A stretch of DNA of 64,000 nucleotides, from positions 117,112-181,111 of the forward strand of contig JBKEBD010000013.1 in assembly GCA_047972995.1 (NCBI GenBank). Direction: 5' to 3'. This DNA comes from JBKEDC01 sp047972995. GTDB lineage: Bacteria; Bacteroidota; Bacteroidia; Bacteroidales; Prolixibacteraceae. Shown piece after piece: positions 57,387 to 64,000 of the stretch; the first letter of the stretch is position 1; each line of letters opens with the position of its first letter. The notes under the pieces are model-generated. The model was not told the origin of the DNA, made no database searches, and worked only from the letters and a program-made list of their open reading frames with translations. A program made the position numbers and the translations under genes.

Positions 57387-57795
57387 GAAATGACAAAGTA
57401 ACTATGGTGGGATACGGTAAATCAGCTTTTAAGAGAGGATATAAATCTACATGCGTTTGCCCTGGTGCATTCCCCTTTTCATAGGGCGATGCACTATGCT
57501 ACTATCCCTAAGCCCGTCGGGCTTAGCTGGGGTGACGATTTGTAAGCTCCAGAAAGCAAAAAACTCCTTTTTAGACACCCTCATTTTTTTTGCTTTTATA
57601 AGATGTAATTCTTTGCACTCGTGTCCAATAAATAAGCAATTATCATGCCAAAATATTATTTCGTTGTTTTCTATGCTGCTTTGTCAGTGCACTCTGGCTA
57701 ATGTCATCATCTTCATCAGCTTAATAATAAGCTCAATCCCCCCAAAGGGCTAAATACCTTTCTTCAAATCTCTCTTTTGAGGTCAGAAATATAGC
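57387..57795. other. Intergenic gap with small palindromes
   Basis: No gene is supported. The gap holds a GTGCAT...ATGCAC hairpin (about 57460-57490) and a TAAGCCCGTCGGGCTTA palindrome near 57508, both of the type dispersed in this genome group. Confidence 0.4.
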
Positions 57796-57934
57796 GTGCA
57801 CAACTGTGCAAGCTCAATTTTTTGCCATTTCACCTCGTGCACAACTGTGCATGCCCTAAAAGTTTGTTCTTTCACCTCATGCACAACTGTGCACGCCCTG
57901 AAAGTTCGCCATTTTGCCTTGCGCACATCAGCAC
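57796..57934. repeat. 42-bp tandem repeat with palindromic TGCACAACTGTGCA core
   Basis: Units start at 57796, 57837, 57879 and (partial) 57921, spaced 41-42 bases. The first three share the 14-base palindrome TGCACA-AC-TGTGCA, and TTTCACCTC or TTTTGCCTT ends each unit. The minus strand reads as a 14-residue repeat (RACTVVHEVK), but no start signal supports translation. The array lies between the cupin and alcohol dehydrogenase genes. Confidence 0.8.
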
Positions 57935-57970
57935 ATGAATAACACCGTCCTTTAGGTCGGTGATTTAAGC
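57934..57970. repeat. 37-bp dispersed repeat, left copy
   Basis: CATGAATAACACCGTCCTTT and the rest to 57970 match 59381-59417 at 35 of 37 bases. The repeat contains a CACCG/CGGTG hairpin around TCCTTTAGGT. The two copies flank the alcohol dehydrogenase gene and the flavodoxin tail. Confidence 0.85.
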
Positions 57971-57971
57971 A

Positions 57972-58023
57972 AAAATACAAACCGCCAAGCCGAGAATTTT
58001 CTCAACTTGGCGGTTTGTATTTT
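57972..58023 (-). terminator. Terminator of the alcohol dehydrogenase gene
   Basis: An 18-bp perfect stem (57972-57989 with 58006-58023) with an inner GAGAA/TTCTC hairpin ends T-rich on the minus strand, 15 bp after the stop. Confidence 0.85.
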
Positions 58024-58038
58024 GTTCTGCTCCTAAGC

Positions 58039-59073
58039 CTAAAGGCTTTCCAGATCAATCACAAAGCGATATTTTACATCGCCCTTCTCTAGGCGTTCGA
58101 GTGCTTTGTTCACATCTTGAATCTTGATGACTTCGCTCTCGGCAACGATATTGTGTTTGTGGCAGAAGTCGAGCATTTCTTGAGTCTCACGGATGCCTCC
58201 GATGTTTGAACCAGAGAAGCTTTTGCGACCTGAAACGACATTGAACGCTCCAATCTCTAAAGCTTCTGGAGGTAAACCAACCAAGACTACCGAACCATCA
58301 CGTTTCAAGGTATTGAGATACATATTAACATCGTGCTTTGCTGAAACCGTGTCGATGATGAAGTGCATTTTGCCTGTCATTGCTGCCATGGCATCAGCAT
58401 CGGTTGATAGCACCGCATGGTCGGCACCCAATCGTTTTGCATCTTCCACTTTGCCTGCTGAAGTGGTGAAGACGGTAACCTCTGCACCCATCGCTTTTGC
58501 AATCTTGATTGTTAGGTGTCCAAGTCCGCCGATGCCCAACACACCAACTTGTTTGCCCGGAGCTGCACCCCAATGCTTAAGAGGAGAATAAACGGTAATC
58601 CCTGCGCAAAGCAATGGTGCCGAAGCTGCCATGTTCTCGAACTGAGGCATACGCAAGATGTATTTCTGGTCGCAAACGTAACTTTTTGAGAAGCCTCCAT
58701 AAGTAACACCTCCCGAAACCTTGTCGGCACTGTTGAACGAGAACGTTACTCCCTCATGGCAAAACTGCTCTTCACCTTCTTCGCACTCTGGACAATGACG
58801 ACAGCTATCCACTATGCAACCAACGGCAACATAGTCGCCTGCTTTATAGTCGCTCACTTCGCTGGTATCCTTTCCGATGATTTCATGACCGGGAACTAGC
58901 GGGAAAGTAGCTCCGCCAAAGTCATCGTGCAATTGATGCAAATCGGAATGGCAGATTCCGCAGTATGTTACTTCAAATTCCACGTCTTGTGCCATCACCT
59001 CACGACGAGCAATGTTCATTTCTTTAAACGGAGCTGTTGCTGATGGTGCTCCATATGCTTTTACTTGTTTCAT
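58039..59073 (-). CDS. Zinc-dependent NAD(P) alcohol dehydrogenase
   Basis: The 344-residue protein is a medium-chain dehydrogenase of the cinnamyl-alcohol/YahK-type group. Catalytic zinc ligands are Cys in YCGICHSDLHQLHDDFG and His-Glu in PLVPGHEIIG. The structural zinc uses the cysteines of CRHCPECEEGEEQFCHEG. The cofactor fold has GVLGIGGLGHLTIKIAKAMG. It would reduce aldehydes with NADPH; the true substrate is not readable. It has its own terminator and is preceded on the same strand by a flavodoxin remnant that lost its start. Confidence 0.94.
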   Translation of the reverse strand: MKQVKAYGAPSATAPFKEMNIARREVMAQDVEFEVTYCGICHSDLHQLHDDFGGATFPLVPGHEIIGKDTSEVSDYKAGDYVAVGCIVDSCRHCPECEEGEEQFCHEGVTFSFNSADKVSGGVTYGGFSKSYVCDQKYILRMPQFENMAASAPLLCAGITVYSPLKHWGAAPGKQVGVLGIGGLGHLTIKIAKAMGAEVTVFTTSAGKVEDAKRLGADHAVLSTDADAMAAMTGKMHFIIDTVSAKHDVNMYLNTLKRDGSVVLVGLPPEALEIGAFNVVSGRKSFSGSNIGGIRETQEMLDFCHKHNIVAESEVIKIQDVNKALERLEKGDVKYRFVIDLESL

Positions 59074-59089
59074 AACTGTATGTTTTTTA

Positions 59090-59305
59090 TTATTCTGTTC
59101 GTTTTATCATCCCACTATCTTTCAACCATTGTTTTACATCGTTCATTGAGTCTTTTGCATTGCTTCCTCTTATAGGCAATCCCTCAAGAACAGTTACTCC
59201 TGTAGTTTTAGCTTTAATGTCTTCAACGCTCGACCCAAGGCGACTACCTTCATGAGTGATGAATGGTAGAATGGTTTTGCCCTTGAAATCATTCTCGGCA
59301 AGGAA
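59090..59305 (-). pseudogene. Flavodoxin C-terminal remnant
   Basis: An open minus-strand frame with no valid start reads FLAENDFKGKTILPFITHEG, then SRLGSSVEDIKAKTTGVTVL, EGLPIRGSNAKDSMNDVK and a QWLKDSGMI end. This is the last 70 residues of a Bacteroidota flavodoxin. The FMN phosphate loop and N-terminal half are missing beyond about 59305. It ends 16 bp upstream of the alcohol dehydrogenase start, as in an old operon. Confidence 0.8.
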
Positions 59306-59380
59306 CGTGAATTGAGAAAAATAAATTTCAAGTCTCGGCTAAAGCCTAATTCCCGTTTGCATTCTTCTCCCCGAGCGTGG

Positions 59381-59417
59381 CATGAATAGCACCATCCTTT
59401 AGGTCGGTGATTTAAGC
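59381..59417. repeat. 37-bp dispersed repeat, right copy
   Basis: The sequence matches 57934-57970 except for two bases, in direct orientation. It lies 76 bases beyond the broken end of the flavodoxin remnant. Confidence 0.85.
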
Positions 59418-59463
59418 GACTGGTGAGGGGTTAGTGAGATTTTTATTTTCATAGACCTCATTG

Positions 59464-59658
59464 TTAAGGGAACTTCTAAAAATTAGTTTTTAATTGGGGA
59501 AGCTGCTAAATGCGGCTGTTGTTCATCTTGTTTTCTGAGCGCATCTTTTGCACTAATTCCTTAAAACATAGCTCGCTATGCCTTTGCGAAATTAGCCCAA
59601 AATCTATCCCTCATAAAATCAAAATGACCTAACAGCTAATTTTTAGAAGTCCCCTTAA
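59464..59658. mobile_element. Foldback MITE with 23-bp terminal inverted repeats
   Basis: TTAAGGGAACTTCTAAAAAT at the left end and ATTTTTAGAAGTCCCCTTAA at the right are inverted repeats (22 of 23 bases). Internal parts also pair: GCTGTT...GAG with CTC...AACAGC, and CTAATTCCTTAAAACATAGC with GCTATGCCTTTGCGAAATTAG. Almost the whole 195 bases can fold into one long imperfect hairpin with a CATAGCTCGCTATG tip. There is no open frame, so it would need a transposase in trans. Palindromic TTAA at both ends may be the target site. Confidence 0.8.
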
Positions 59659-59810
59659 GTTGTAAAATGCAAAGGTCTATCAAAATTAACTATCAGCTTG
59701 TATATGGATTACGGTTAAAGATGACTATCTCAAAAGGAAGTATGGGTATTCTTTGAAAGGAATTTAAATATCTCTCACCAAATGTCTCACCACCGCTAAT
59801 CAAGACTTAG

Positions 59811-59957
59811 TTATGTGTCTTTGAAATCATCGGCAGGACTAGGGAAACCTGTCTGGAAGCCGTCTTCATAGTAGGGTGCATACTTCGCTTTTGCTTCTGT
59901 TTTGATGCTGGTGATTTGCAGTTCATCGCTGAGTTTTGGTGGGCTTACAATCTTCAT
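59811..59957 (-). pseudogene. UmuD-like N-terminal remnant
   Basis: A 48-residue frame reads MKIVSPPKLSDELQITSIKT and ends YEDGFQTGFPSPADDFKDT. The GFPSPADDF motif is the conserved N-terminus of UmuD-type S24 peptidases just after the self-cleavage site. Everything beyond it, including the Ser-Lys catalytic pair, is missing. A chance match cannot be ruled out. The rest of the 59659-60040 gap holds nothing else I recognise. Confidence 0.45.
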
Positions 59958-60044
59958 CAGTTTATAATTTGCTTTTTAGTTTTCTGATGTATCTCACATG
60001 AAATGTATTATCTGGAGCAGAACGGAAAAAAACAGTTGAAATGT

Positions 60045-60074
60045 TTTGTGTTAATCAAAAGTTATCTACATTTG
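60045..60074 (+). promoter_or_regulatory. Promoter of xylB (-33 TTTG, -7 TACATTTG)
   Basis: TTTG (60045-60048), an 18-base spacer and TACATTTG (60067-60074) match the Bacteroidota consensus. The predicted leader is about 33 bases. Confidence 0.7.
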
Positions 60075-60111
60075 CAGAACACAGCGGAATGGATTTTAAA
60101 ATTAAACCAAA

Positions 60112-61587
60112 ATGTATTTACTAGGATTCGATATAGGTAGTTCATCGGTGAAAGTAGCACTGGTGGAGGGTGAAACAGGCAATTGTTTGGCTTCGGCATT
60201 TCACCCCAAGCAAGAAATGAAAATGATTGCGCATCAATCGGGGTGGGCAGAGCAAGAGCCCGACCAATGGTGGGCAGCACTCAAAGAAGCTTTGGCAGAG
60301 GTGCTAGCAGAAGCTAAAATCGACAAAACAAAGATTGATGCTATCGGCATTTCTTATCAGATGCACGGTTTGGTGTGTGTAGACAAACAGCAGCAAGTGC
60401 TTCGCCCTGCTATCATTTGGTGCGATAGCCGTGCCACAGGCATTGGCGAGCAGGCATTTAAAGACCTCGGTGAGGAACTTTGTTTGAGTCATTTGCTCAA
60501 TTCTCCAGGCAACTTCACCGCTTCAAAATTAAAGTGGGTGAAAGATAATGAGCCTGAGCTTTTCGCGAAGATTGATAAAATTATGTTGCCTGGCGACTAT
60601 ATCGCTATGCGCTTGAGCGGCGTGGCACAAACCACCATCGGCGACCTTTCAGAAGGGATGCTTTGGGATTTCAAGAACAATGCACCGGCTCAATTCCTAC
60701 TCGACTATTATGGTTTCGATGCAAGTATCTTGCCCGAAATTGTAGATACATTCTCGGTTCAATCGCAGCTTTCTTCGGTAGCAGCCCAAGAATTAGGCTT
60801 ACCCGAAGGCATTAAAATAAGCTATCGTGCAGGCGATCAGCCCAACAATGCGCTTTCGCTCAATGTGCTCAACCCCGGCGAGATTGCCACCACGGCGGGC
60901 ACTTCGGGTGTGGTGTATGGTGTGAGTGGTGAGGTGAAATACGACCCTAAATCGCGTGTTAATACTTTTGCTCATGTGAATCATTCAGCAGATACCGCTC
61001 GATTGGGGGTGTTGTTGTGCATCAATGGTACGGGCATTCAAAATTCATGGTTGCGTAATCAGCTTTTGGGCGGAACGGTGAGTTATGAGCAGATGAACGA
61101 GCTTGCAGCCCAAGCACCCATCGGTGCAGGAGGTATATCGGTGTTGCCTTTCGGCAATGGTGCTGAGCGAGTGCTTGGCAATCGCACACTAGGCTCAAGT
61201 TTCTCAGGCATCGACTTCAATCAGCATAGCACCGCACACATTTGTCGCGCCGTGCAAGAAGGCATTGTGTTCTCGTTTAAATATGGCATGGATATTATGG
61301 CAAACATGGGCATCAGTGCCAATGTCATTCGTGCAGGTAAAGCAAATATGTTCCTTAGTCCACTTTTTCGCGAAACCCTTGCAGGCGTGTCGGGTGCCAC
61401 CATTGAGCTATACAACACCGATGGTGCAGTAGGTGCAGCGCGAGGTGCCGGAATTGGTTCGGGCTATTATGCTTCACCTAAAGAGGCTTTTGCTGGCTTG
61501 AAGAAACTCGACATCATTGAGCCTTCAACCAAAGATGCAGCAGCCTATGCCGAGGCTTATGAACGATGGAAAAGCCGGTTTAATTAG
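60112..61587 (+). CDS. xylB: Xylulokinase
   Basis: The enzyme phosphorylates D-xylulose for the pentose phosphate pathway. The 491-residue FGGY-family protein has the phosphate-1 motif YLLGFDIGSSSVKVALVEGE, the substrate-binding MHGLVCVD and IIWCDSRATG blocks, GDYIAMRLSG, a phosphate-2 region (TTAGTSGVVYGV) and an adenosine-binding NVIRAGKANMFLSPLF region. It precedes xylA by 114 bp, which supports xylose rather than another sugar. It has a good promoter. Confidence 0.95.
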   Translation: MYLLGFDIGSSSVKVALVEGETGNCLASAFHPKQEMKMIAHQSGWAEQEPDQWWAALKEALAEVLAEAKIDKTKIDAIGISYQMHGLVCVDKQQQVLRPAIIWCDSRATGIGEQAFKDLGEELCLSHLLNSPGNFTASKLKWVKDNEPELFAKIDKIMLPGDYIAMRLSGVAQTTIGDLSEGMLWDFKNNAPAQFLLDYYGFDASILPEIVDTFSVQSQLSSVAAQELGLPEGIKISYRAGDQPNNALSLNVLNPGEIATTAGTSGVVYGVSGEVKYDPKSRVNTFAHVNHSADTARLGVLLCINGTGIQNSWLRNQLLGGTVSYEQMNELAAQAPIGAGGISVLPFGNGAERVLGNRTLGSSFSGIDFNQHSTAHICRAVQEGIVFSFKYGMDIMANMGISANVIRAGKANMFLSPLFRETLAGVSGATIELYNTDGAVGAARGAGIGSGYYASPKEAFAGLKKLDIIEPSTKDAAAYAEAYERWKSRFN

Positions 61588-61633
61588 AAATTACGAATTG
61601 GCCTGACGGTGTTAAAACAGCTCAGGCATTTAA

Positions 61634-61690
61634 CAAATAAACTCAGTGTTTTTTTCTTTCCCCCAAGGGGGGATCGAAGGAGACTCTAAA
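61634..61690 (+). repeat. Start-codon-proximal hairpin element, copy D
   Basis: AAATAAACTCAGTGTTT is followed by TCCCCC-AA-GGGGGG (61659-61672) and GGAGACTCTAAAAAAC. The outer stem is weaker than in copies A and C. It ends 11 bases before the xylA ATG. Confidence 0.6.
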
Positions 61691-61701
61691 AAACAAATAT
61701 T

Positions 61702-63027
61702 ATGACTGTATTTAAAGGTAACAAAGAGTATTTTCCTGGTATTGACAAAATTCAATACGAAGGACCAGCATCAAAAAATCCATTAGCATTTAAATGGTAT
61801 GATGAAAATCGTGTAGTAGCAGGAAAAACGTTGAAAGAACATTTGCGCTATGCCATTGCTTATTGGCACACGTTCTGCGACCAAGGTGGCGACCCATTTG
61901 GTGGTGGCACACAACATTTGCCATGGTTGGAAGGTAAAGACCGCATGGATGTTGCAAAACAAAAAATGGATGCTGCATTCGAGTTCATCACTAAGATTGG
62001 TGCGCCTTTCTATTGTTTCCACGATATCGACGTGGTGGGCAATGGCTCGGTTTGGGAAATTGAAAAAGGTTTGGAAGCTATGGTTCCTGAAGCGAAGGCT
62101 CGTCAGGAAGCTACCGGTGTGAAATTGCTTTGGGGTACAGCCAATGTGTTCGGCCATGAGCGTTACATGAACGGTGCGTCAACCAACCCTGATTTCAACG
62201 TGTTAGCTCATGCCGGTGTGCAAGTGAAAAACGCTATCGATGCTACTATCGCTTTAGGGGGTACTGGTTATACATTCTGGGGTGGACGTGAAGGCTACAT
62301 GAGCCTTTTGAACACCAAAACAAAAGACGAGTTAGAGCATATGGCGCAGTTCATGACCATGGCGCGCGACTATGCTAGAAAGAACGGATTCAAAGGTACT
62401 TTCTTTGTTGAGCCTAAACCTATGGAGCCTTCAAAACATCAGTACGACTATGATGTGCAAACCATATTAGGTTTCTTGAATAAATACAACCTACAAGACG
62501 ATTTCAAAATCAATATTGAGTGGAACCACGCCACATTAGCCGGACACACCTTTGCACATGAAATTCGCATGGCAGGCGATGCTGGTATGTTGGGTTCTAT
62601 TGATGCCAACAAGGGTGATGCTCAAAACGGATGGGATACTGATGAATTCCCAACCAACATTAACGAAACGGTTGAGGCTATGTTAGAATTCTTAGCTGCT
62701 GGCGGTGTAAAAGATGGTGGTGTAAACTTCGATGCTAAAGTGCGTCGTAACTCAACCGACCTAGAGGATATCTTCATTGCCCATGTAAGCGGTATGGATA
62801 CTTTCGCTCGGGGGCTAATTATTGCCGATCAAATTCGTGCAAACTCCGACTATTTGAAATTGCGCGATGAGCGTTATGCTTCATTCGATGCTGGCAAAGG
62901 TGCTGAATTTGCAGCAGGCAAATTGAAACTTGAAGACATTTATGCTTATGCCAAAGAAGCTGGCGAGCCTAAGCAAACAAGCGGCAAGCAGGAGAAATTC
63001 GAGCAATTGATTAATATGTATATTTAG
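61702..63027 (+). CDS. xylA: Xylose isomerase
   Basis: The enzyme converts D-xylose to D-xylulose with two divalent metals. The 441-residue protein has the catalytic histidine in FYCFHDIDVVGNG, the conserved YTFWGGREGYMSLLNT, the metal ligands in FFVEPKPMEPSKHQYDYD, IEWNHATLAGHTFAHE and SIDANKGDAQNGWDTDEFP, and the normal length of the longer (group II) type. It follows xylB in the same operon and is followed by a truncated xylose transporter. Confidence 0.98.
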   Translation: MTVFKGNKEYFPGIDKIQYEGPASKNPLAFKWYDENRVVAGKTLKEHLRYAIAYWHTFCDQGGDPFGGGTQHLPWLEGKDRMDVAKQKMDAAFEFITKIGAPFYCFHDIDVVGNGSVWEIEKGLEAMVPEAKARQEATGVKLLWGTANVFGHERYMNGASTNPDFNVLAHAGVQVKNAIDATIALGGTGYTFWGGREGYMSLLNTKTKDELEHMAQFMTMARDYARKNGFKGTFFVEPKPMEPSKHQYDYDVQTILGFLNKYNLQDDFKINIEWNHATLAGHTFAHEIRMAGDAGMLGSIDANKGDAQNGWDTDEFPTNINETVEAMLEFLAAGGVKDGGVNFDAKVRRNSTDLEDIFIAHVSGMDTFARGLIIADQIRANSDYLKLRDERYASFDAGKGAEFAAGKLKLEDIYAYAKEAGEPKQTSGKQEKFEQLINMYI

Positions 63028-63051
63028 TCTTTTGCAGACACTAGATTTGGC

Positions 63052-63408
63052 ATGTTTGCCATCGGTGGGTTGGCATTTGCCGAAGTAATCGGCATGAGCA
63101 CCTTGGTGTTTATGATTATCTACACTGCATCGTTCATGATGTCGTGGGGTCCGGTGTGTTGGGTGTTGGTGTCAGAATTGTTCCCCAATGCCATCCGCGG
63201 CAAAGCCACAGCCATTGCGGTGGCCTTCCAATGGGTGGCAAATTTCCTTATTTCATCTACTTTCCCTGCCATGGCAGAGTTCAGTACCGGCGGAACCTAT
63301 ATGTTCTATGGTTTGATGAGCTTCATTTCGTTCATCTTCGTGTGGAAAATGGTGCCCGAAACCAAAGGAAAGACTTTGGAGGAGATGGAGGAACTGTATA
63401 CGAAGTAG
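63052..63408 (+). pseudogene. Truncated D-xylose:H+ symporter (XylE-like, C-terminal part)
   Basis: The 118-residue frame begins right after xylA and contains only the last four membrane helices of a sugar porter: SWGPVCWVLVSELFPNAIRG (the family motif before TM11), FQWVANFLISSTFPAM, and the tail MVPETKGKTLEEMEELYTK. A full XylE has about 490 residues and twelve helices. The first 370 residues are missing, and the junction at about 63031-63050 lies next to the xylA stop, so an internal deletion is the simplest reading. It is unlikely to transport on its own. Confidence 0.88.
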
Positions 63409-63776
63409 GTGGTGATATAGATTAACTACGAAGTGGTAGTATAATTATAGAAACAAATTAGCTACCATTTAATAACCTGAGTTTTGCTTAATAAACCCCG
63501 AAGGGGTGGCACAAATAATGTCATCCTTTCTGGGTTCTTTGTTGTTATGGTATTACGTATAATTTCAACCCTTCGGGTTTCGACAATACGAGATTAGATG
63601 TATTGAGAAACAAGCTATTACAAATAGATTGCATTTGTTAGGTAACGACTTAGCTACCGTTCTTTCGACATGAGAATACTCATCCTTGCATCATATTGAA
63701 TAACTCACATCAAAGATATAGTTTTTATGAATAAACAAGCTATTATAAGAATATCTTTACATAAATAAGAACACCT
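63409..63776. other. Intergenic gap with palindromic repeats
   Basis: No gene is supported. An AACTACGAAGTGGTAG motif lies near 63424, ACCCCGAAGGGGT near 63497 and ACCCTTCGGGTTTC near 63570. These are small palindromes of the dispersed type. Confidence 0.4.
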
Positions 63777-64000
63777 CTACTCAGATGTATATTTAAGAAT
63801 GTACCCGGTTGCATAAATTGTCTCAACTGTCATACCGCTATATTTGTCTATGGATTTTTTTATTCTCGAAATTGTTGAATTAAGACTATTTTGATTGCTA
63901 ACACTATCATGCCTCCATACTTGTTTTAGGATAAAACCTCTTTCAACTAGTTTGTTAGAACTATCTAACAAAAGGGATAACACTTGAACATCTTTATGAC
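63777..64000 (-). CDS. OmpR-type response regulator, C-terminal part (partial)
   Basis: The frame is open to the window edge. The visible 73 residues are a winged-helix Trans_reg_C domain: HKDVQVLSLLLDSSNKLVER, WRHDSVSNQNSLNSTISRIK and TIYATGYILKYTSE, with the recognition helix and beta-hairpin in order. The receiver domain would lie beyond 64000. It would bind DNA under control of a sensor kinase that is not in view. Confidence 0.85.
   Translation of the reverse strand, partial: HKDVQVLSLLLDSSNKLVERGFILKQVWRHDSVSNQNSLNSTISRIKKSIDKYSGMTVETIYATGYILKYTSE

Noticed and set aside
57796..57934. Possible CRISPR array with palindromic repeats
   Set aside because: The parts between palindromes are similar to each other rather than unique, there are only three to four units, and no cas gene is present.
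57783..57980. 65-residue minus-strand frame with a repeated RACTVVHEVK peptide
   Set aside because: It is explained by the 42-bp tandem array, whose period is a multiple of three. It has no promoter or recognisable domain and runs through a hairpin repeat.

Overview
The window looks like a chromosomal stretch from a Bacteroidota bacterium, most likely order Bacteroidales. The evidence is a SusC/SusD pair behind an ECF sigma and FecR-type anti-sigma pair, repeated promoter boxes of the form TAnnTTTG, few Shine-Dalgarno sequences, several lipoproteins with Bacteroidota-type N-termini, and the linked order ileS, dksA-like, lspA. I do not assign a genus. Product calls rest on my reading of motifs and family resemblance; no database search was run.

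Layout. 1-10.7 kb: a cation-chloride-cotransporter-like permease cut by the window edge, a large envelope protein, dusB, a YkvA-like protein, a minus-strand three-gene set (glutamine-synthetase-like ligase, kinase-like protein, HAD-IIA phosphatase) and a secreted nuclease. 10.9-19.2 kb: minus-strand housekeeping genes (DEAD-box helicase, tRNA-Gln, prfB with its programmed frameshift, a lipoprotein, lspA, a dksA-like gene, ileS). 19.5-26.7 kb: DUF2851, a formate/nitrite channel, a lipoprotein, uvrA and a lytic transglycosylase. 26.8-40 kb: lipB, a broken DUF1016 gene, lipA, ruvC, a cation diffusion transporter, a large low-complexity surface protein, mscS, inorganic pyrophosphatase, a carboxypeptidase-regulatory-like protein, cysS, an NlpC/P60 lipoprotein and purT.

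40-54 kb is accessory and glycan-related: an ECF sigma and anti-sigma pair with SusC/SusD but no linked glycosidase, a GntR regulator, a ROK regulator, a broken SusC start, a NagB/PIG-L fusion and a badly decayed GH20 beta-hexosaminidase. This reads as a GlcNAc-type utilisation locus that has lost its outer-membrane and hydrolytic parts but kept its regulator and cytoplasmic enzyme.

54-64 kb is the most eroded part: an esterase lipoprotein, a double-frameshifted AraC regulator, a cupin, an alcohol dehydrogenase, a flavodoxin tail, a UmuD-like head, a foldback MITE, 37-bp direct repeats and a palindromic 42-bp tandem array. It ends with the xylose genes xylB and xylA, a truncated xylE and part of a response regulator. 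I found no CRISPR array, prophage or intact defence system. The most unusual signals are three intergenic arrays that share a period near 42 bp, a hairpin element placed just upstream of four start codons, and the clustering of broken genes after 47 kb.
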